NCBI GenBank assembly: GCA_029946065.1
Contig: JAQSDU010000020.1
Span: forward strand, 310,001 to 374,000
Source: Flavobacterium sp.
GTDB taxonomy: Bacteria > Bacteroidota > Bacteroidia > Flavobacteriales > Flavobacteriaceae
Length of the DNA: 64,000 bases
Direction of reading: 5' to 3'
Shown: positions 45,128-53,772 of the stretch, piece by piece
Layout: every line of letters begins with the position of its first letter
Position numbering within the stretch: the first letter of the stretch is position 1
Made by a program: the position numbers and the translations under genes
The notes under the pieces: model-generated
The model's database searches: none
What the model was told of the DNA's origin: nothing
Seen by the model: the letters and a program-made list of their open reading frames with translations, nothing else

Positions 45128-45143
45128 TAATCAGTTTATAGTG

Positions 45144-45178
45144 GAAAGCTTCCAGCCTTTTAAAGGCTGGAAGCTTTC
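45144..45178. terminator. Perfect 17-bp palindrome between the DUF5686 and glycosylase genes
   Basis: Arms GAAAGCTTCCAGCCTTT and its exact complement around a single base (an effective loop of a few bases). It is very stable but followed by only TCTAATT, so it may be a weak terminator, an mRNA-stabilising hairpin or a repeat element. Confidence 0.6.
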
Positions 45179-45190
45179 TAATTAAAAACC

Positions 45191-45781
45191 ATGGAAGAAC
45201 CAATTTCTCACCTTTCCAAAGACAAAATTCTAAAATCCATTTTAGAAACCCATGGTCATCCCATTATCCAAAAGCGCGATGAAGGTTTTGCTGCAATGTG
45301 TCATATTATATTGGAGCAACAAGTCTCGATCGCTTCTGCAAAAGCTTGTTATGATAAGCTTAAAAATCATTTGGGTGAAATAGCTCCCGAATATCTACTA
45401 AATGCCGATGATTCTGAATTGCGGAATTGCGGTATTTCACGCCAGAAAACTTTATACCTGAAAGATTTAGCTGGAAAAGTCATCTCAAAGGAATTGGATT
45501 TTGCTTCCTTTTCCAATAAATTGGAAATGCAAATCCGCGAAGAATTGCTGAAGATAAAAGGCGTTGGCAACTGGTCGATAGAAGTGTATCTGATGTTTTG
45601 CCTGCAATCACCGGATATTATTCCGCTCGGCGATATTGCTATTAAGAATACGATAAAGGAATTATACGACATTCATACCACAGAAGAAATGGCAATTCTT
45701 GCCGAAAACTGGAGACCACACCGCACTTTGGCTTCCTATATCTTATGGCACCATTATTTGAAGAAAAGGAATAAGATTTAA
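45191..45781 (+). CDS. AlkA-type DNA-3-methyladenine glycosylase (HhH-GPD)
   Basis: A 196-aa base-excision repair glycosylase. The helix-hairpin-helix reads LLKIKGVGNWSIEVYLMFCL and the catalytic Asp is in IIPLGDIAIKN. The N-terminal GFAAMCHIILEQQVSIASAKA matches the family. Short for AlkA since the N-terminal beta domain is missing, like many bacterial HhH-GPD enzymes of about 200 aa. No Fe-S cysteines, so it is not a Nth/MutY type. Confidence 0.9.
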   Translation: MEEPISHLSKDKILKSILETHGHPIIQKRDEGFAAMCHIILEQQVSIASAKACYDKLKNHLGEIAPEYLLNADDSELRNCGISRQKTLYLKDLAGKVISKELDFASFSNKLEMQIREELLKIKGVGNWSIEVYLMFCLQSPDIIPLGDIAIKNTIKELYDIHTTEEMAILAENWRPHRTLASYILWHHYLKKRNKI

Positions 45782-45913
45782 TTAGAAAATGAGATAATTA
45801 TCGAATGATTGGTTTGATAAAAAAATCACAATCTTATGAAACACGTGCTTCATAAATTCTGCTACAATAATTGTCCAATTCTCTCATTTTCTAATTCCCT
45901 CGTTTTCTAATTT
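45781..45913. repeat. Intergenic inverted repeat with nested palindrome
   Basis: ATTAGAAAATGAGA at 45781-45794 is the exact reverse complement of 45882-45895, and a third partial copy (CGTTTTCTAATT) follows at 45901. Between them is a palindrome TTATGAAACACGTGCTTCATAA-like (45834-45855, one central pair off). It begins at the glycosylase stop codon. Confidence 0.75.
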
Positions 45914-45955
45914 GATAAAAACCGCCAACAAGTACATTTGTTCTTAAAATTTTGT

Positions 45956-45963
45956 TATTTTTG
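45956..45963 (+). promoter_or_regulatory. Bacteroidota -7 box for hppA
   Basis: Exact TATTTTTG, 31 bp before the hppA ATG. A TTTG at 45937-45940 could be the -33 element, although the 15-bp spacing is short. Confidence 0.55.
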
Positions 45964-45994
45964 CAGCCGATAAATTAAGAACAAAAATTACATT

Positions 45995-48454
45995 ATGGAT
46001 TCAATGATGATTTATGTGCCGATTGTTATGGCATTGATAGGGCTTGCTTTCATGGCGGCCAAAAGAGCTTGGGTTTTAAAGCAGGATGCCGGCGACGGGA
46101 AGATGAAAGAAATTTCAGATTACATCTATGAAGGTGCATTGGCTTTCCTTAAAGCAGAGTACAGATTATTAGCAATATTTGTTGTTTTAGCAAGTGTTGT
46201 TTTAGCAGGTCTTACTTTCTTACCTGGCGTAAAAACACATTTATTAATAGTTGTTGCTTTTGTTTTTGGTGCTTTCTTTTCTGCTTTAGCAGGAAATATG
46301 GGTATGAAAATCGCAACAAAAACTAACGTAAGAACAACACAAGCTGCTCGTACAAGTTTACCGCAAGCATTAAAAGTTTCTTTTGGTGGTGGAACCGTAA
46401 TGGGATTAGGCGTTGCCGGTTTGGCCGTTTTAGGGCTTACAGGCTTTTTTATTATATTATATAACCTTTTTATGGGCGGTGTTTGGACCAATACCGAAGA
46501 CATGACCAAATTGCTTGAAACACTTGCCGGTTTCTCTCTTGGAGCAGAATCAATCGCATTGTTCGCACGTGTTGGTGGTGGAATTTATACAAAAGCAGCC
46601 GACGTAGGTGCTGACCTTGTTGGAAAAGTAGAAGCCGGAATCCCGGAAGATGATCCACGTAACCCTGCAACAATTGCAGATAACGTTGGAGATAATGTTG
46701 GAGACGTAGCCGGAATGGGCGCCGATTTGTTCGGTTCTTATGTAGCAACAGTTTTGGCTGCGATGGTTTTAGGTAATTATGTAATTAAAGATATGGGTGG
46801 CAGCATCCAAGACGCTTTCGGCGGAATCGGACCAATTTTATTGCCAATGGCGATTGCAGGTTTCGGAATCCTTTTTTCAATCATCGGAACAATGTTGGTA
46901 AAAATAAACAGCAACGATGCTAAAGAAAAGCAAGTGCAAGGTGCGTTGAACGTTGGAAACTGGGTTTCTATCGTCTTAACAGCAGTATCTTGTTATGTAT
47001 TGGTAAAATACATGTTGCCGGAAACAATGAAAATGACTTTCTTCGGCGAAGGCCTTAAAGATATTTCTTCAATGAGAGTGTTTTATGCTACGATCGTTGG
47101 ATTGGTAGTAGGCGGAACGATTTCATCAGTAACAGAATATTATACAGGATTAGGTACAAAACCAGTTTTGGCAATCGTACAAAAATCATCAACAGGTGCT
47201 GGAACTAACGTAATTGCTGGTTTGGCTACAGGAATGATTTCTACTTTCCCAACCGTATTGTTGTTCGCAGGTGCTATCTGGGCGTCTTATGCTTTGGCTG
47301 GTTTCTACGGAGTGGCGCTGGCTGCATCTGCAATGATGGCAACAACAGCTATGCAATTGGCTATCGATGCTTTCGGACCAATTTCTGATAACGCTGGTGG
47401 TATCGCCGAAATGAGCGAATTGCCAAAAGAAGTACGTACAAGAACAGATATATTAGATTCAGTAGGTAACACGACTGCCGCAACAGGAAAAGGTTTTGCA
47501 ATCGCTTCTGCTGCTTTGACATCTTTGGCTTTATTTGCCGCTTATGTAACTTTTACGGGTATCGATGGTATCAATATTTTCAAGGCTCCGGTTTTGGCTA
47601 TGTTGTTCGTGGGAGGAATGATTCCAGTGGTATTTTCTGCTTTAGCAATGAATTCCGTTGGAAAAGCTGCAATGGACATGGTGTATGAAGTACGCCGTCA
47701 GTTCAGGGAAATTCCGGGTATCATGGAAGGTACAGGAAAACCTGAATATGCAAAATGTGTTGATATTTCTACAAAAGCCGCTTTGCGTGAAATGATGTTG
47801 CCGGGAATATTGACTATCGGTTTTCCAATCGCAATCGTATTATTAGGAAAGCTAGTCTATGCCGATAACAATCAGTTAATTGCTGAAATGTTGGGTGGTT
47901 ATATGGCTGGTGTTACGGTATCAGGTGTGCTTTGGGCGGTGTTCCAAAACAACGCTGGTGGTGCATGGGACAACGCTAAAAAATCTTTTGAGGCAGGTGT
48001 AATGATCAACGGCGAAATGACCTACAAAGGTTCAGATGCGCACAAAGCGGCTGTAACCGGAGATACTGTAGGTGATCCATTTAAAGATACTTCAGGCCCG
48101 TCAATGAACATTCTTATAAAGTTGACTTGTTTGATCGGATTGGTAATTGCTCCAATTTTGGGTAATGAAAGCCATACTACGGTTGAAAAAGCTGCAACTT
48201 GTTGTTCAGCAGAAGGCAAATGTACTTCGATGTCTAAAGACGAATGTATTGCTAAAGGCTGTACTAGTGCTACTTGTGAGCACATGCACCCAGTAGTAAA
48301 AGAAGAAGTTTCTAGCCGTATTATGATTGAAAAATCAAATGTAAACGGAAAGGTACAAGCTACTGTTACAACAACTGTAAACGGTAAAGCCGATGTTCAA
48401 AAATTTGAAGGTACGGAAGCCGAAGTGCAAACAAAAATCGATTCTTTGAAATAA
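45995..48454 (+). CDS. hppA: Membrane-bound ion-translocating pyrophosphatase with Cys-rich C-terminal extension
   Basis: An 819-aa polytopic membrane protein coupling PPi hydrolysis to H+ or Na+ export. Catalytic motifs are YTKAADVGADLVGKVEAGIPEDDPRNPATIADNVGDNVGD (in pieces: GADLVGKVEAGIPEDDPRN, IADNVGDNVGDVAGMGADL), FGPISDNAGGIAEM and GDTVGDPFKDTSGPS. GNTTAATGKGF has Ala and Gly where K+-independent enzymes have Lys and Thr, so it should need K+. H+ versus Na+ specificity cannot be decided. Residues about 727-819 are an added soluble tail with six cysteines (TCCSAEGKCTSMSKDEC, KGCTSATCEHMH) and a Val/Lys-rich end. Confidence 0.95.
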   Translation: MDSMMIYVPIVMALIGLAFMAAKRAWVLKQDAGDGKMKEISDYIYEGALAFLKAEYRLLAIFVVLASVVLAGLTFLPGVKTHLLIVVAFVFGAFFSALAGNMGMKIATKTNVRTTQAARTSLPQALKVSFGGGTVMGLGVAGLAVLGLTGFFIILYNLFMGGVWTNTEDMTKLLETLAGFSLGAESIALFARVGGGIYTKAADVGADLVGKVEAGIPEDDPRNPATIADNVGDNVGDVAGMGADLFGSYVATVLAAMVLGNYVIKDMGGSIQDAFGGIGPILLPMAIAGFGILFSIIGTMLVKINSNDAKEKQVQGALNVGNWVSIVLTAVSCYVLVKYMLPETMKMTFFGEGLKDISSMRVFYATIVGLVVGGTISSVTEYYTGLGTKPVLAIVQKSSTGAGTNVIAGLATGMISTFPTVLLFAGAIWASYALAGFYGVALAASAMMATTAMQLAIDAFGPISDNAGGIAEMSELPKEVRTRTDILDSVGNTTAATGKGFAIASAALTSLALFAAYVTFTGIDGINIFKAPVLAMLFVGGMIPVVFSALAMNSVGKAAMDMVYEVRRQFREIPGIMEGTGKPEYAKCVDISTKAALREMMLPGILTIGFPIAIVLLGKLVYADNNQLIAEMLGGYMAGVTVSGVLWAVFQNNAGGAWDNAKKSFEAGVMINGEMTYKGSDAHKAAVTGDTVGDPFKDTSGPSMNILIKLTCLIGLVIAPILGNESHTTVEKAATCCSAEGKCTSMSKDECIAKGCTSATCEHMHPVVKEEVSSRIMIEKSNVNGKVQATVTTTVNGKADVQKFEGTEAEVQTKIDSLK

Positions 48455-48478
48455 AAATATTTCATTAGTTTATATAAA

Positions 48479-48505
48479 AGCCCTGCAGAGATGTGGGGCT
48501 TTTTC
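48479..48505 (+). terminator. Rho-independent terminator after hppA
   Basis: Stem AGCCC/GGGCT with a purine-rich loop and five T, 24 bp after the stop codon. Confidence 0.75.
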
Positions 48506-48776
48506 GTTTAATCTTGTTTCAGCCAATGTCGTTGCTAGGAAGAATGACAAAGAAAACGCGCAACGGTATGCATTATTTGTTTAAGAATAGCAACCAGATT
48601 GCACGAATTAAATAGATAAAAATAGATTTTACCCAATTAAAATAATGAACAACTTATCTGTGAAAGTCCGCTAAATCTGTGTCGTCTGTGTGCCATTTAT
48701 CTACAACCACTCGGTTGGCTCATCTTTGGTTTTTTTACGCTCCGACTTTTTGCTACCTTTATCCAAAACAATTCCA
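48506..48776. repeat. Gene-free spacer with a CTGTG-rich repeat
   Basis: No convincing gene. The part 48595-48705 contains TTGCACGAATTAAA and AAATCTGTGTCGTCTGTGTGCC. Phrases of this kind recur in intergenic DNA of many Bacteroidota, so I regard it as a copy of a dispersed repeat. The frame of the downstream hexosaminidase is open here but lacks a signal-peptide-like start. Confidence 0.5.
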
Positions 48777-50351
48777 ATGCTCAGAAAAGTAATCTTCCTT
48801 TTATTCCTAACCGCTTCCGGATTTTCACAAAATCTCTTGCCGTTGATTCCGCAGCCGCAATTTGTTGTCATAAAAAAGGGCAATTTCATTCTTAACAACG
48901 CTACACTCATTCGCGCTGAGGCGAGTCCGTTTGAAGCAAAATTTTTGAAAGAGTACCTCGAAAAACAATACGGACTCCAACTCAAATCCGGCACAAAACC
49001 ATCGGTACGAGAAATTGTACTACAGATTGTTGCAGCCGATGCTACGGTCTCTAAAGAAAAATACCAGCTAGCCATTACAGATCGCACGGTCTATATTACG
49101 GCTGCTGATAACCAAGGCATTTTTTATGGTATTCAGACTTTTTTACAGCTTTTACCAACCGAAAAAGGAAGCGTACTTAAAATCTCTTGCCTCGAGATCA
49201 ATGATGAACCAAAGTTCAAATGGCGCGGCATGCACCTTGATGTGGCGCGGCATTTCTTTTCGCCTGCTTTTGTCAAAAAATATATCGATTATATCGCAAT
49301 GTATAAGATGAATACTTTCCACTGGCACTTGACCGATGATCAAGGATGGCGTATAGAAATTAAAAAATATCCCAAACTTACAAGTATAAGTGCTTTTCGA
49401 AAAGGCTCGATGGTAGGGCATTATAACGACCAAAAATATGATGATATCCGTTATGGCGGTTTTTATACGCAAGAAGAAATCAAAGAGATTGTGAAATATG
49501 CAAGCGACCGCCACATTACGATCATCCCTGAAATCGAAATGCCCGGGCACGCTCAGGCTGCTTTGGCCGCTTATCCGGAATTGTCATGCACAGGTGGCCC
49601 TTTTGAAGTAGCAAAGCAATGGGGCGTCCTAGACGATGTGTTTTGTCCGAAAGACGAGACTTTTGTTTTTCTTGAAAATGTACTAACGGAAGTGATTGAT
49701 TTGTTCCCATCGGCATATATCCACATTGGTGGTGATGAATGTCCGAAGACCAGATGGAAAAATTGCCCGCATTGCCAAGAACTAATGCAGCGTCAGGGTT
49801 TGAAAGACGAGCATGAGTTACAGAGTTATTTTATAAGAGTTATCGAGCGTTTCGTAAATAGCAAAGGCAGAAAAATCATTGGCTGGGACGAAATCCTTGA
49901 AGGTGGTCTCGCGCCCAACGCTGCTGTAATGAGCTGGCGTGGCACTGAAGGGGGAATTGCCGCTGCAAAAGACCAACATTTTGTGGTGATGTCGCCGGGT
50001 TCGCATTGTTATTTCGATCAATATCAAGCCGATCCAGCAACGGAACCCCTTGCGATAGGAGGTAATATTACCGTGGAAAAAGTATATGCTTATCAACCCA
50101 TTCCCGAAGGATTATCAACAGAAGAATCAAAATATATCATGGGTGCACAGGCAAACGTCTGGACGGAATATATCACTACGCCCAAACATGTCGAGTATAT
50201 GATTTTTCCACGTATGGCAGCTTTAGCAGAAGTAGTTTGGGGAACGTCTGACACTTCGAAGTATGCCGACTTTAAGAAAAGACTATTAGAACATTTTGCG
50301 CTTTTAGATAAGTTGGGCGTTAATTATAGCAAAGCGATTTTAAAACCGTAA
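48777..50351 (+). CDS. Beta-N-acetylhexosaminidase, GH20
   Basis: A 524-aa secreted exo-glycosidase removing terminal GlcNAc or GalNAc. Signal peptide MLRKVIFLLFLTASGFSQ, GH20b N-terminal domain (LLPLIPQPQF to about residue 125), and GH20 catalytic barrel beginning FKWRGMHLDVARHF. The catalytic pair is the D-E of HIGGDECPKTRW; further substrate-binding residues lie in HLTDDQGWRIEIKKYP and MSWRGTEGG. It uses substrate-assisted catalysis. Start ATG 48777 begins the signal peptide. Probably acts on chitin oligomers or glycoproteins; no polysaccharide-utilisation genes are adjacent. Confidence 0.95.
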   Translation: MLRKVIFLLFLTASGFSQNLLPLIPQPQFVVIKKGNFILNNATLIRAEASPFEAKFLKEYLEKQYGLQLKSGTKPSVREIVLQIVAADATVSKEKYQLAITDRTVYITAADNQGIFYGIQTFLQLLPTEKGSVLKISCLEINDEPKFKWRGMHLDVARHFFSPAFVKKYIDYIAMYKMNTFHWHLTDDQGWRIEIKKYPKLTSISAFRKGSMVGHYNDQKYDDIRYGGFYTQEEIKEIVKYASDRHITIIPEIEMPGHAQAALAAYPELSCTGGPFEVAKQWGVLDDVFCPKDETFVFLENVLTEVIDLFPSAYIHIGGDECPKTRWKNCPHCQELMQRQGLKDEHELQSYFIRVIERFVNSKGRKIIGWDEILEGGLAPNAAVMSWRGTEGGIAAAKDQHFVVMSPGSHCYFDQYQADPATEPLAIGGNITVEKVYAYQPIPEGLSTEESKYIMGAQANVWTEYITTPKHVEYMIFPRMAALAEVVWGTSDTSKYADFKKRLLEHFALLDKLGVNYSKAILKP

Positions 50352-50362
50352 GTAAAACACAA

Positions 50363-50392
50363 AAGCCGCCTCAAATTTAATTGAGACGGCTT
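50363..50392 (+). terminator. Hairpin terminator after the GH20 gene
   Basis: Arms GCCGCCTCAA and TTGAGACGGC (one mismatch) with short T-rich tails on both sides. It is probably bidirectional, serving the convergent DUF3494 gene too. Confidence 0.7.
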
Positions 50393-50411
50393 CTTTATTT
50401 GAGTAATTTTT

Positions 50412-52019
50412 TTATGGTTTTGCAATCAATTTTCCTGATTGGATAATACGATTTCCTGAAACGATTTTATAAAAATACATTCCAGATTGCAGGTTTCCGG
50501 TTGATACCGTAACCAATTGTCCTATTATTTTAGTAGCTATAACTTCACGTCCTGTTACATCGTATAATTGGAACATCGCATCGTTAGCAAGTGTATTTTC
50601 GTTTACAGCAATGTTTAATGATGAATTAAAGGGATTTGGATACAATGTCACTATTTTAGTTTGTAATACTGTAGGGATACTCAAATTGGCACAACCCGCT
50701 GTCATAGTTGCGGTAACCGCATTCGTTAGAACGCTTCCTGTGGTAGAAAAAGCCCTACCGTCAATTGTTACACCGGTGGATAGGCTCACTGCGCCATTGT
50801 TTCCGATTAGCGTTCCTTTAAAAACAGAATAATCGCTGATGCTTGTAGCACCGTCAATCTTCCAAAATACATTTTTCGCCTGTGTTCCATTCGTCAATAT
50901 TACATTGGCATAGGTACTGGTGGAAAATGCGCCATTTACCTGAAGTACGAACACAGCATCGCTATTACCTTGTGCGTTTAGATATAATGTATTCGTTAGT
51001 ACGGTCGCCGCATTGAGCAAATAAGTATGTGGTGTAAGTACAAGATCGTTCCCAAACTGTGCAGGATATAACAGTTCTATGTCATACGGAATCGTGTTGA
51101 GGTAAGTATAAACAGTAGCCAAATCTGCTGCTGCCTGAGCTGTTGAAGTGTCAGGTTGTGGGTGTATTGTACCTATTACATTAACAGCATCAAACCCTGT
51201 AGTCGGCCCAACATTACTTCCTACATCGCCGGTAACATACGTAATGCCTGCATTCGTAACCGAACCGTTGCCTGAGAACAACGTATAACATGCCGTGCTA
51301 GCGAGTACTGGTGCAGTAGGGCCGTTGAGTTCAGGACTGCCACAGCCTAAAGGCATATAAGAAAGAACACCGTCGGCGGTAACAGCACCAGTGGTAGAAA
51401 AGGCCCTACCTTCAAGGGTGTTGTTCGTATTCATATTAATTGCGGCATTATTGGCGATGATGGTGCCTCGCATTGTAGTGCCGGATGCCATACTTACCAA
51501 ACCTTCTACCTTCCAGAAAATATTGCATGCCAGTGCGCCGTTGGCCAATAAGATTTCTGAATTGGCATTGGTTGAAAAAGCGCCTTCAATTTGAATTATA
51601 AATACAGCATTTGGATTGTTTTGGGCATCAAAAGTCAATGCGCCGCCTAAAATAGCTGCGCCCGATATTGAATATACACCAGCAGTAAACACAACGCCAT
51701 TTCCTAATAAAGACGAAGGAAAGTATTGGGGAATCGTCGCATTGAGTTGGTTATAAGCAATTAATAGATCGGTTGAAGCCTGAGCGCTCACAAGGTCGTT
51801 ATCGTGCATTACGCCATCGACATTTCCAAATCCAGTACTAGAGCCGTTATTGGTGCCAACATTTCCGGTGTAGTGCGAAATTCCGGAGTTGGTTACCGCT
51901 CCGTTTGAAGAAAAGAGAACGAAGTTTGCCGCAGTCCCTAAGACGGGTGCTTGTGCATAATTGGCAAAAGGTATTAGCACAGCTGTAACAGCCGTGAAAA
52001 AAAGTAATTTGATTTGCAT
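50412..52019 (-). CDS. Tandem DUF3494 (ice-binding protein-like) T9SS surface protein
   Basis: A 535-aa secreted protein: signal peptide (LLFFTAVTAVLIPFANYAQ), two DUF3494 domains (residues about 25-225 and 235-440) and a type A sorting domain (LYPNPFNSSLNIAVNE ... IIQSGKLIAKP). Both halves repeat LGxxANFVLFSxNGAVTNxG-like starts, NVGTNNGSSTGF/DVGSNVGPTTGF, and the GRAFSTTGAV/GRAFSTTGSV end. DUF3494 folds as an irregular beta-helix, and members from cold-adapted microbes bind ice and inhibit recrystallisation; many relatives have no proved ice activity and may be adhesins. The sequence alone does not decide. Confidence 0.9.
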   Translation of the reverse strand: MQIKLLFFTAVTAVLIPFANYAQAPVLGTAANFVLFSSNGAVTNSGISHYTGNVGTNNGSSTGFGNVDGVMHDNDLVSAQASTDLLIAYNQLNATIPQYFPSSLLGNGVVFTAGVYSISGAAILGGALTFDAQNNPNAVFIIQIEGAFSTNANSEILLANGALACNIFWKVEGLVSMASGTTMRGTIIANNAAINMNTNNTLEGRAFSTTGAVTADGVLSYMPLGCGSPELNGPTAPVLASTACYTLFSGNGSVTNAGITYVTGDVGSNVGPTTGFDAVNVIGTIHPQPDTSTAQAAADLATVYTYLNTIPYDIELLYPAQFGNDLVLTPHTYLLNAATVLTNTLYLNAQGNSDAVFVLQVNGAFSTSTYANVILTNGTQAKNVFWKIDGATSISDYSVFKGTLIGNNGAVSLSTGVTIDGRAFSTTGSVLTNAVTATMTAGCANLSIPTVLQTKIVTLYPNPFNSSLNIAVNENTLANDAMFQLYDVTGREVIATKIIGQLVTVSTGNLQSGMYFYKIVSGNRIIQSGKLIAKP

Positions 52020-52175
52020 ATTGGATTATTTACATTGCCAAAGGATTTTAGCAGCAATGCAAGGTCAGACAGTTATGGCTGCAAACGATTATACAATTGC
52101 ATGTATTCGTTACAGTATTAGTGTTAAGTTTTAAGTGAGCAATACGCTAAAAAGGAACACTGATTATTAAACAAT

Positions 52176-52790
52176 CTAAAAAAGTCCGTTCAATTCCGCA
52201 TTGATTTTATTCAAAATAATTCCCAAGTCCTCAGGATTATTGACAAAATCGATATTGTCAACGTCAATAATCAACAATTTCCCTTTGTTATATGTCTGGA
52301 TCCAAGCCTCATAACGTTCATTCAAACGGCTTAAATAATCAATTGAAATAGAATTTTCATATTCACGCCCACGTTTGTGAATCTGTCCGACAAGATTTGG
52401 GATAGAACTCCGCAAATAAATCAGCAAATCTGGTGCTTTTACCAAGCTTTCCATCAATTCGAACAAAGAAGAATAATTCTGAAAATCACGGTTCGTCATC
52501 AATCCCATTGCATGTAAATTCGGTGCAAAAATGTGTGCATCTTCATAAATCGTACGGTCCTGAATGATTTTCTTACCGCTTTCGCGAATTTGAAGCACTT
52601 GTCGGTAACGGCTGTTCAGGAAATAAATCTGCAGGTTAAAAGACCAACGCTCCATCTGGTGGTAAAAATCATCCAAGTACGGATTGTCAACTACATCTTC
52701 ATAATGCGGTTCCCATTTGAACTGTTTCGCCAAAAGGCGTGTCAGTGTTGTTTTTCCTGCTCCGATATTTCCTGCTACTGCTATGTGCAT
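52176..52790 (-). CDS. Deoxynucleoside kinase
   Basis: A 204-aa P-loop kinase of the dCK/dGK/TK2 family, which phosphorylates deoxynucleosides for dNTP salvage. Motifs are the Walker A GNIGAGKTT, EDVVDNPYLDDFY, the DRTIYEDAHIF motif with catalytic DR, and the lid region QIHKRGREYENSI. Substrate preference (dA, dG or dC) cannot be read from sequence. Its ATG overlaps the upstream stop by one base (TAATG), so it is coupled to the secreted protein gene before it. Confidence 0.92.
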   Translation of the reverse strand: MHIAVAGNIGAGKTTLTRLLAKQFKWEPHYEDVVDNPYLDDFYHQMERWSFNLQIYFLNSRYRQVLQIRESGKKIIQDRTIYEDAHIFAPNLHAMGLMTNRDFQNYSSLFELMESLVKAPDLLIYLRSSIPNLVGQIHKRGREYENSISIDYLSRLNERYEAWIQTYNKGKLLIIDVDNIDFVNNPEDLGIILNKINAELNGLF

Positions 52791-53581
52791 TATGGTATTG
52801 TGATTTTATAATTCGTAATTCCGTGGTCTGTAAAAATAACTAAAATTTGTCCTTTGAGAAAAAAACTTTTAGCTGATTTATCAATATTATCAACAGTATA
52901 GGTTTTGGTGTTTTTTGGGTCGTTTAGAAACAATTTTCCGTCTTTGGAAAAAAGTAATAGTTGCTCGCCGGTGATTTGTATGGCATCAAAATCGGATACT
53001 TTTCCTAAATTAGAAATCTTACCAAAAACATCACAACGGAACCAACTATTGCTTTCGTCAATCCATTGGAAATAATTGAAATCGGAGGTGTAATATCTGA
53101 AATTGCCTTGAAATGAAGGTGTCAGAAAGGTATAAGTATTTTTTAGGTAATCGTATAATCCCAATTTTTGCGAAAGCGAATCATACATCCAAAAACGGTT
53201 TTGCGATGCCATTCCGGTTGCCGAAACTACAATTGAAGGTGCAGCTTCTGAAAGATTGATGCGCTGGGTTTCATTTAACTGGTTGTCAAGTGTGATAATC
53301 GTATTGAAGTTTTCATAAAAAAGCAGGATTTTTAACGGATTAATCAAATCGATTTTTGTCAATTTACCGAGTAGCAAGTTTTTGTAAGCAACAGATTTTC
53401 CAGATTTCACCTTAAAAAATTCATTGTCTTTTACGAAATAACTGAAACCGAATTCATCATTTCCGGCAAACCCATCGGCTGTCATTTTAGTTTCATCTAA
53501 AGGCGAAAGAAGCACTTGGCGGCTTTGTCCAAAGGCGGAATAGCCAATACAGAAAATAAGGATAACAATAAGGTTTTTCAT
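52790..53581 (-). CDS. Secreted protein of unknown function, possible beta-propeller
   Basis: A 263-aa protein with signal peptide (LIVILIFCIGYSAFGQ). The mature chain is a series of short beta strands with repeated hydrophobic-turn-aromatic units (RFWMYDSLSQKLGLYDYLKN, YTSDFNYFQWIDESNSWFRCD, LLLFSKDGKLFLNDPKN), suggesting a small beta-propeller. No named family recognised. It is translationally coupled to the deoxynucleoside kinase, a conserved-looking but unexplained partnership. Function unknown. Confidence 0.7.
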   Translation of the reverse strand: MKNLIVILIFCIGYSAFGQSRQVLLSPLDETKMTADGFAGNDEFGFSYFVKDNEFFKVKSGKSVAYKNLLLGKLTKIDLINPLKILLFYENFNTIITLDNQLNETQRINLSEAAPSIVVSATGMASQNRFWMYDSLSQKLGLYDYLKNTYTFLTPSFQGNFRYYTSDFNYFQWIDESNSWFRCDVFGKISNLGKVSDFDAIQITGEQLLLFSKDGKLFLNDPKNTKTYTVDNIDKSAKSFFLKGQILVIFTDHGITNYKITIP

Positions 53582-53713
53582 AAGGCTAGCAAATTACAAA
53601 AAAAACAAACAGATTAGTCGAAAGTGAAGAGGCGAAAGCTAAAAAAAAATTATGATTTTTTAACATTGAACTTGCTAACCTTAGGCTTTACAATAAATAC
53701 ATTTAACAAAACA

Positions 53714-53748
53714 TTTGTAACAAAGCCCGTTACAATTCGTCATATTTG
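53714..53748 (+). promoter_or_regulatory. Promoter of the GLPGLI gene with an operator-like inverted repeat
   Basis: TTTG at 53714-53717 and CATATTTG (one mismatch) at 53741-53748. Between them, TTGTAAC (53715) and GTTACAA (53729) form a perfect 7-bp inverted repeat with a 7-bp spacer, a position suited to repressor binding. Confidence 0.5.
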
Positions 53749-53772
53749 TTCTTGTAATTTATAAGTTTTATT

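Noticed and set aside
48022..48285. Open frame on the minus strand opposite the pyrophosphatase tail
   Set aside because: Considered as an alternative coding use of the unusual 3' end, but the plus-strand frame is continuous and has natural Cys/Lys codon use, while the minus frame shows no motif.
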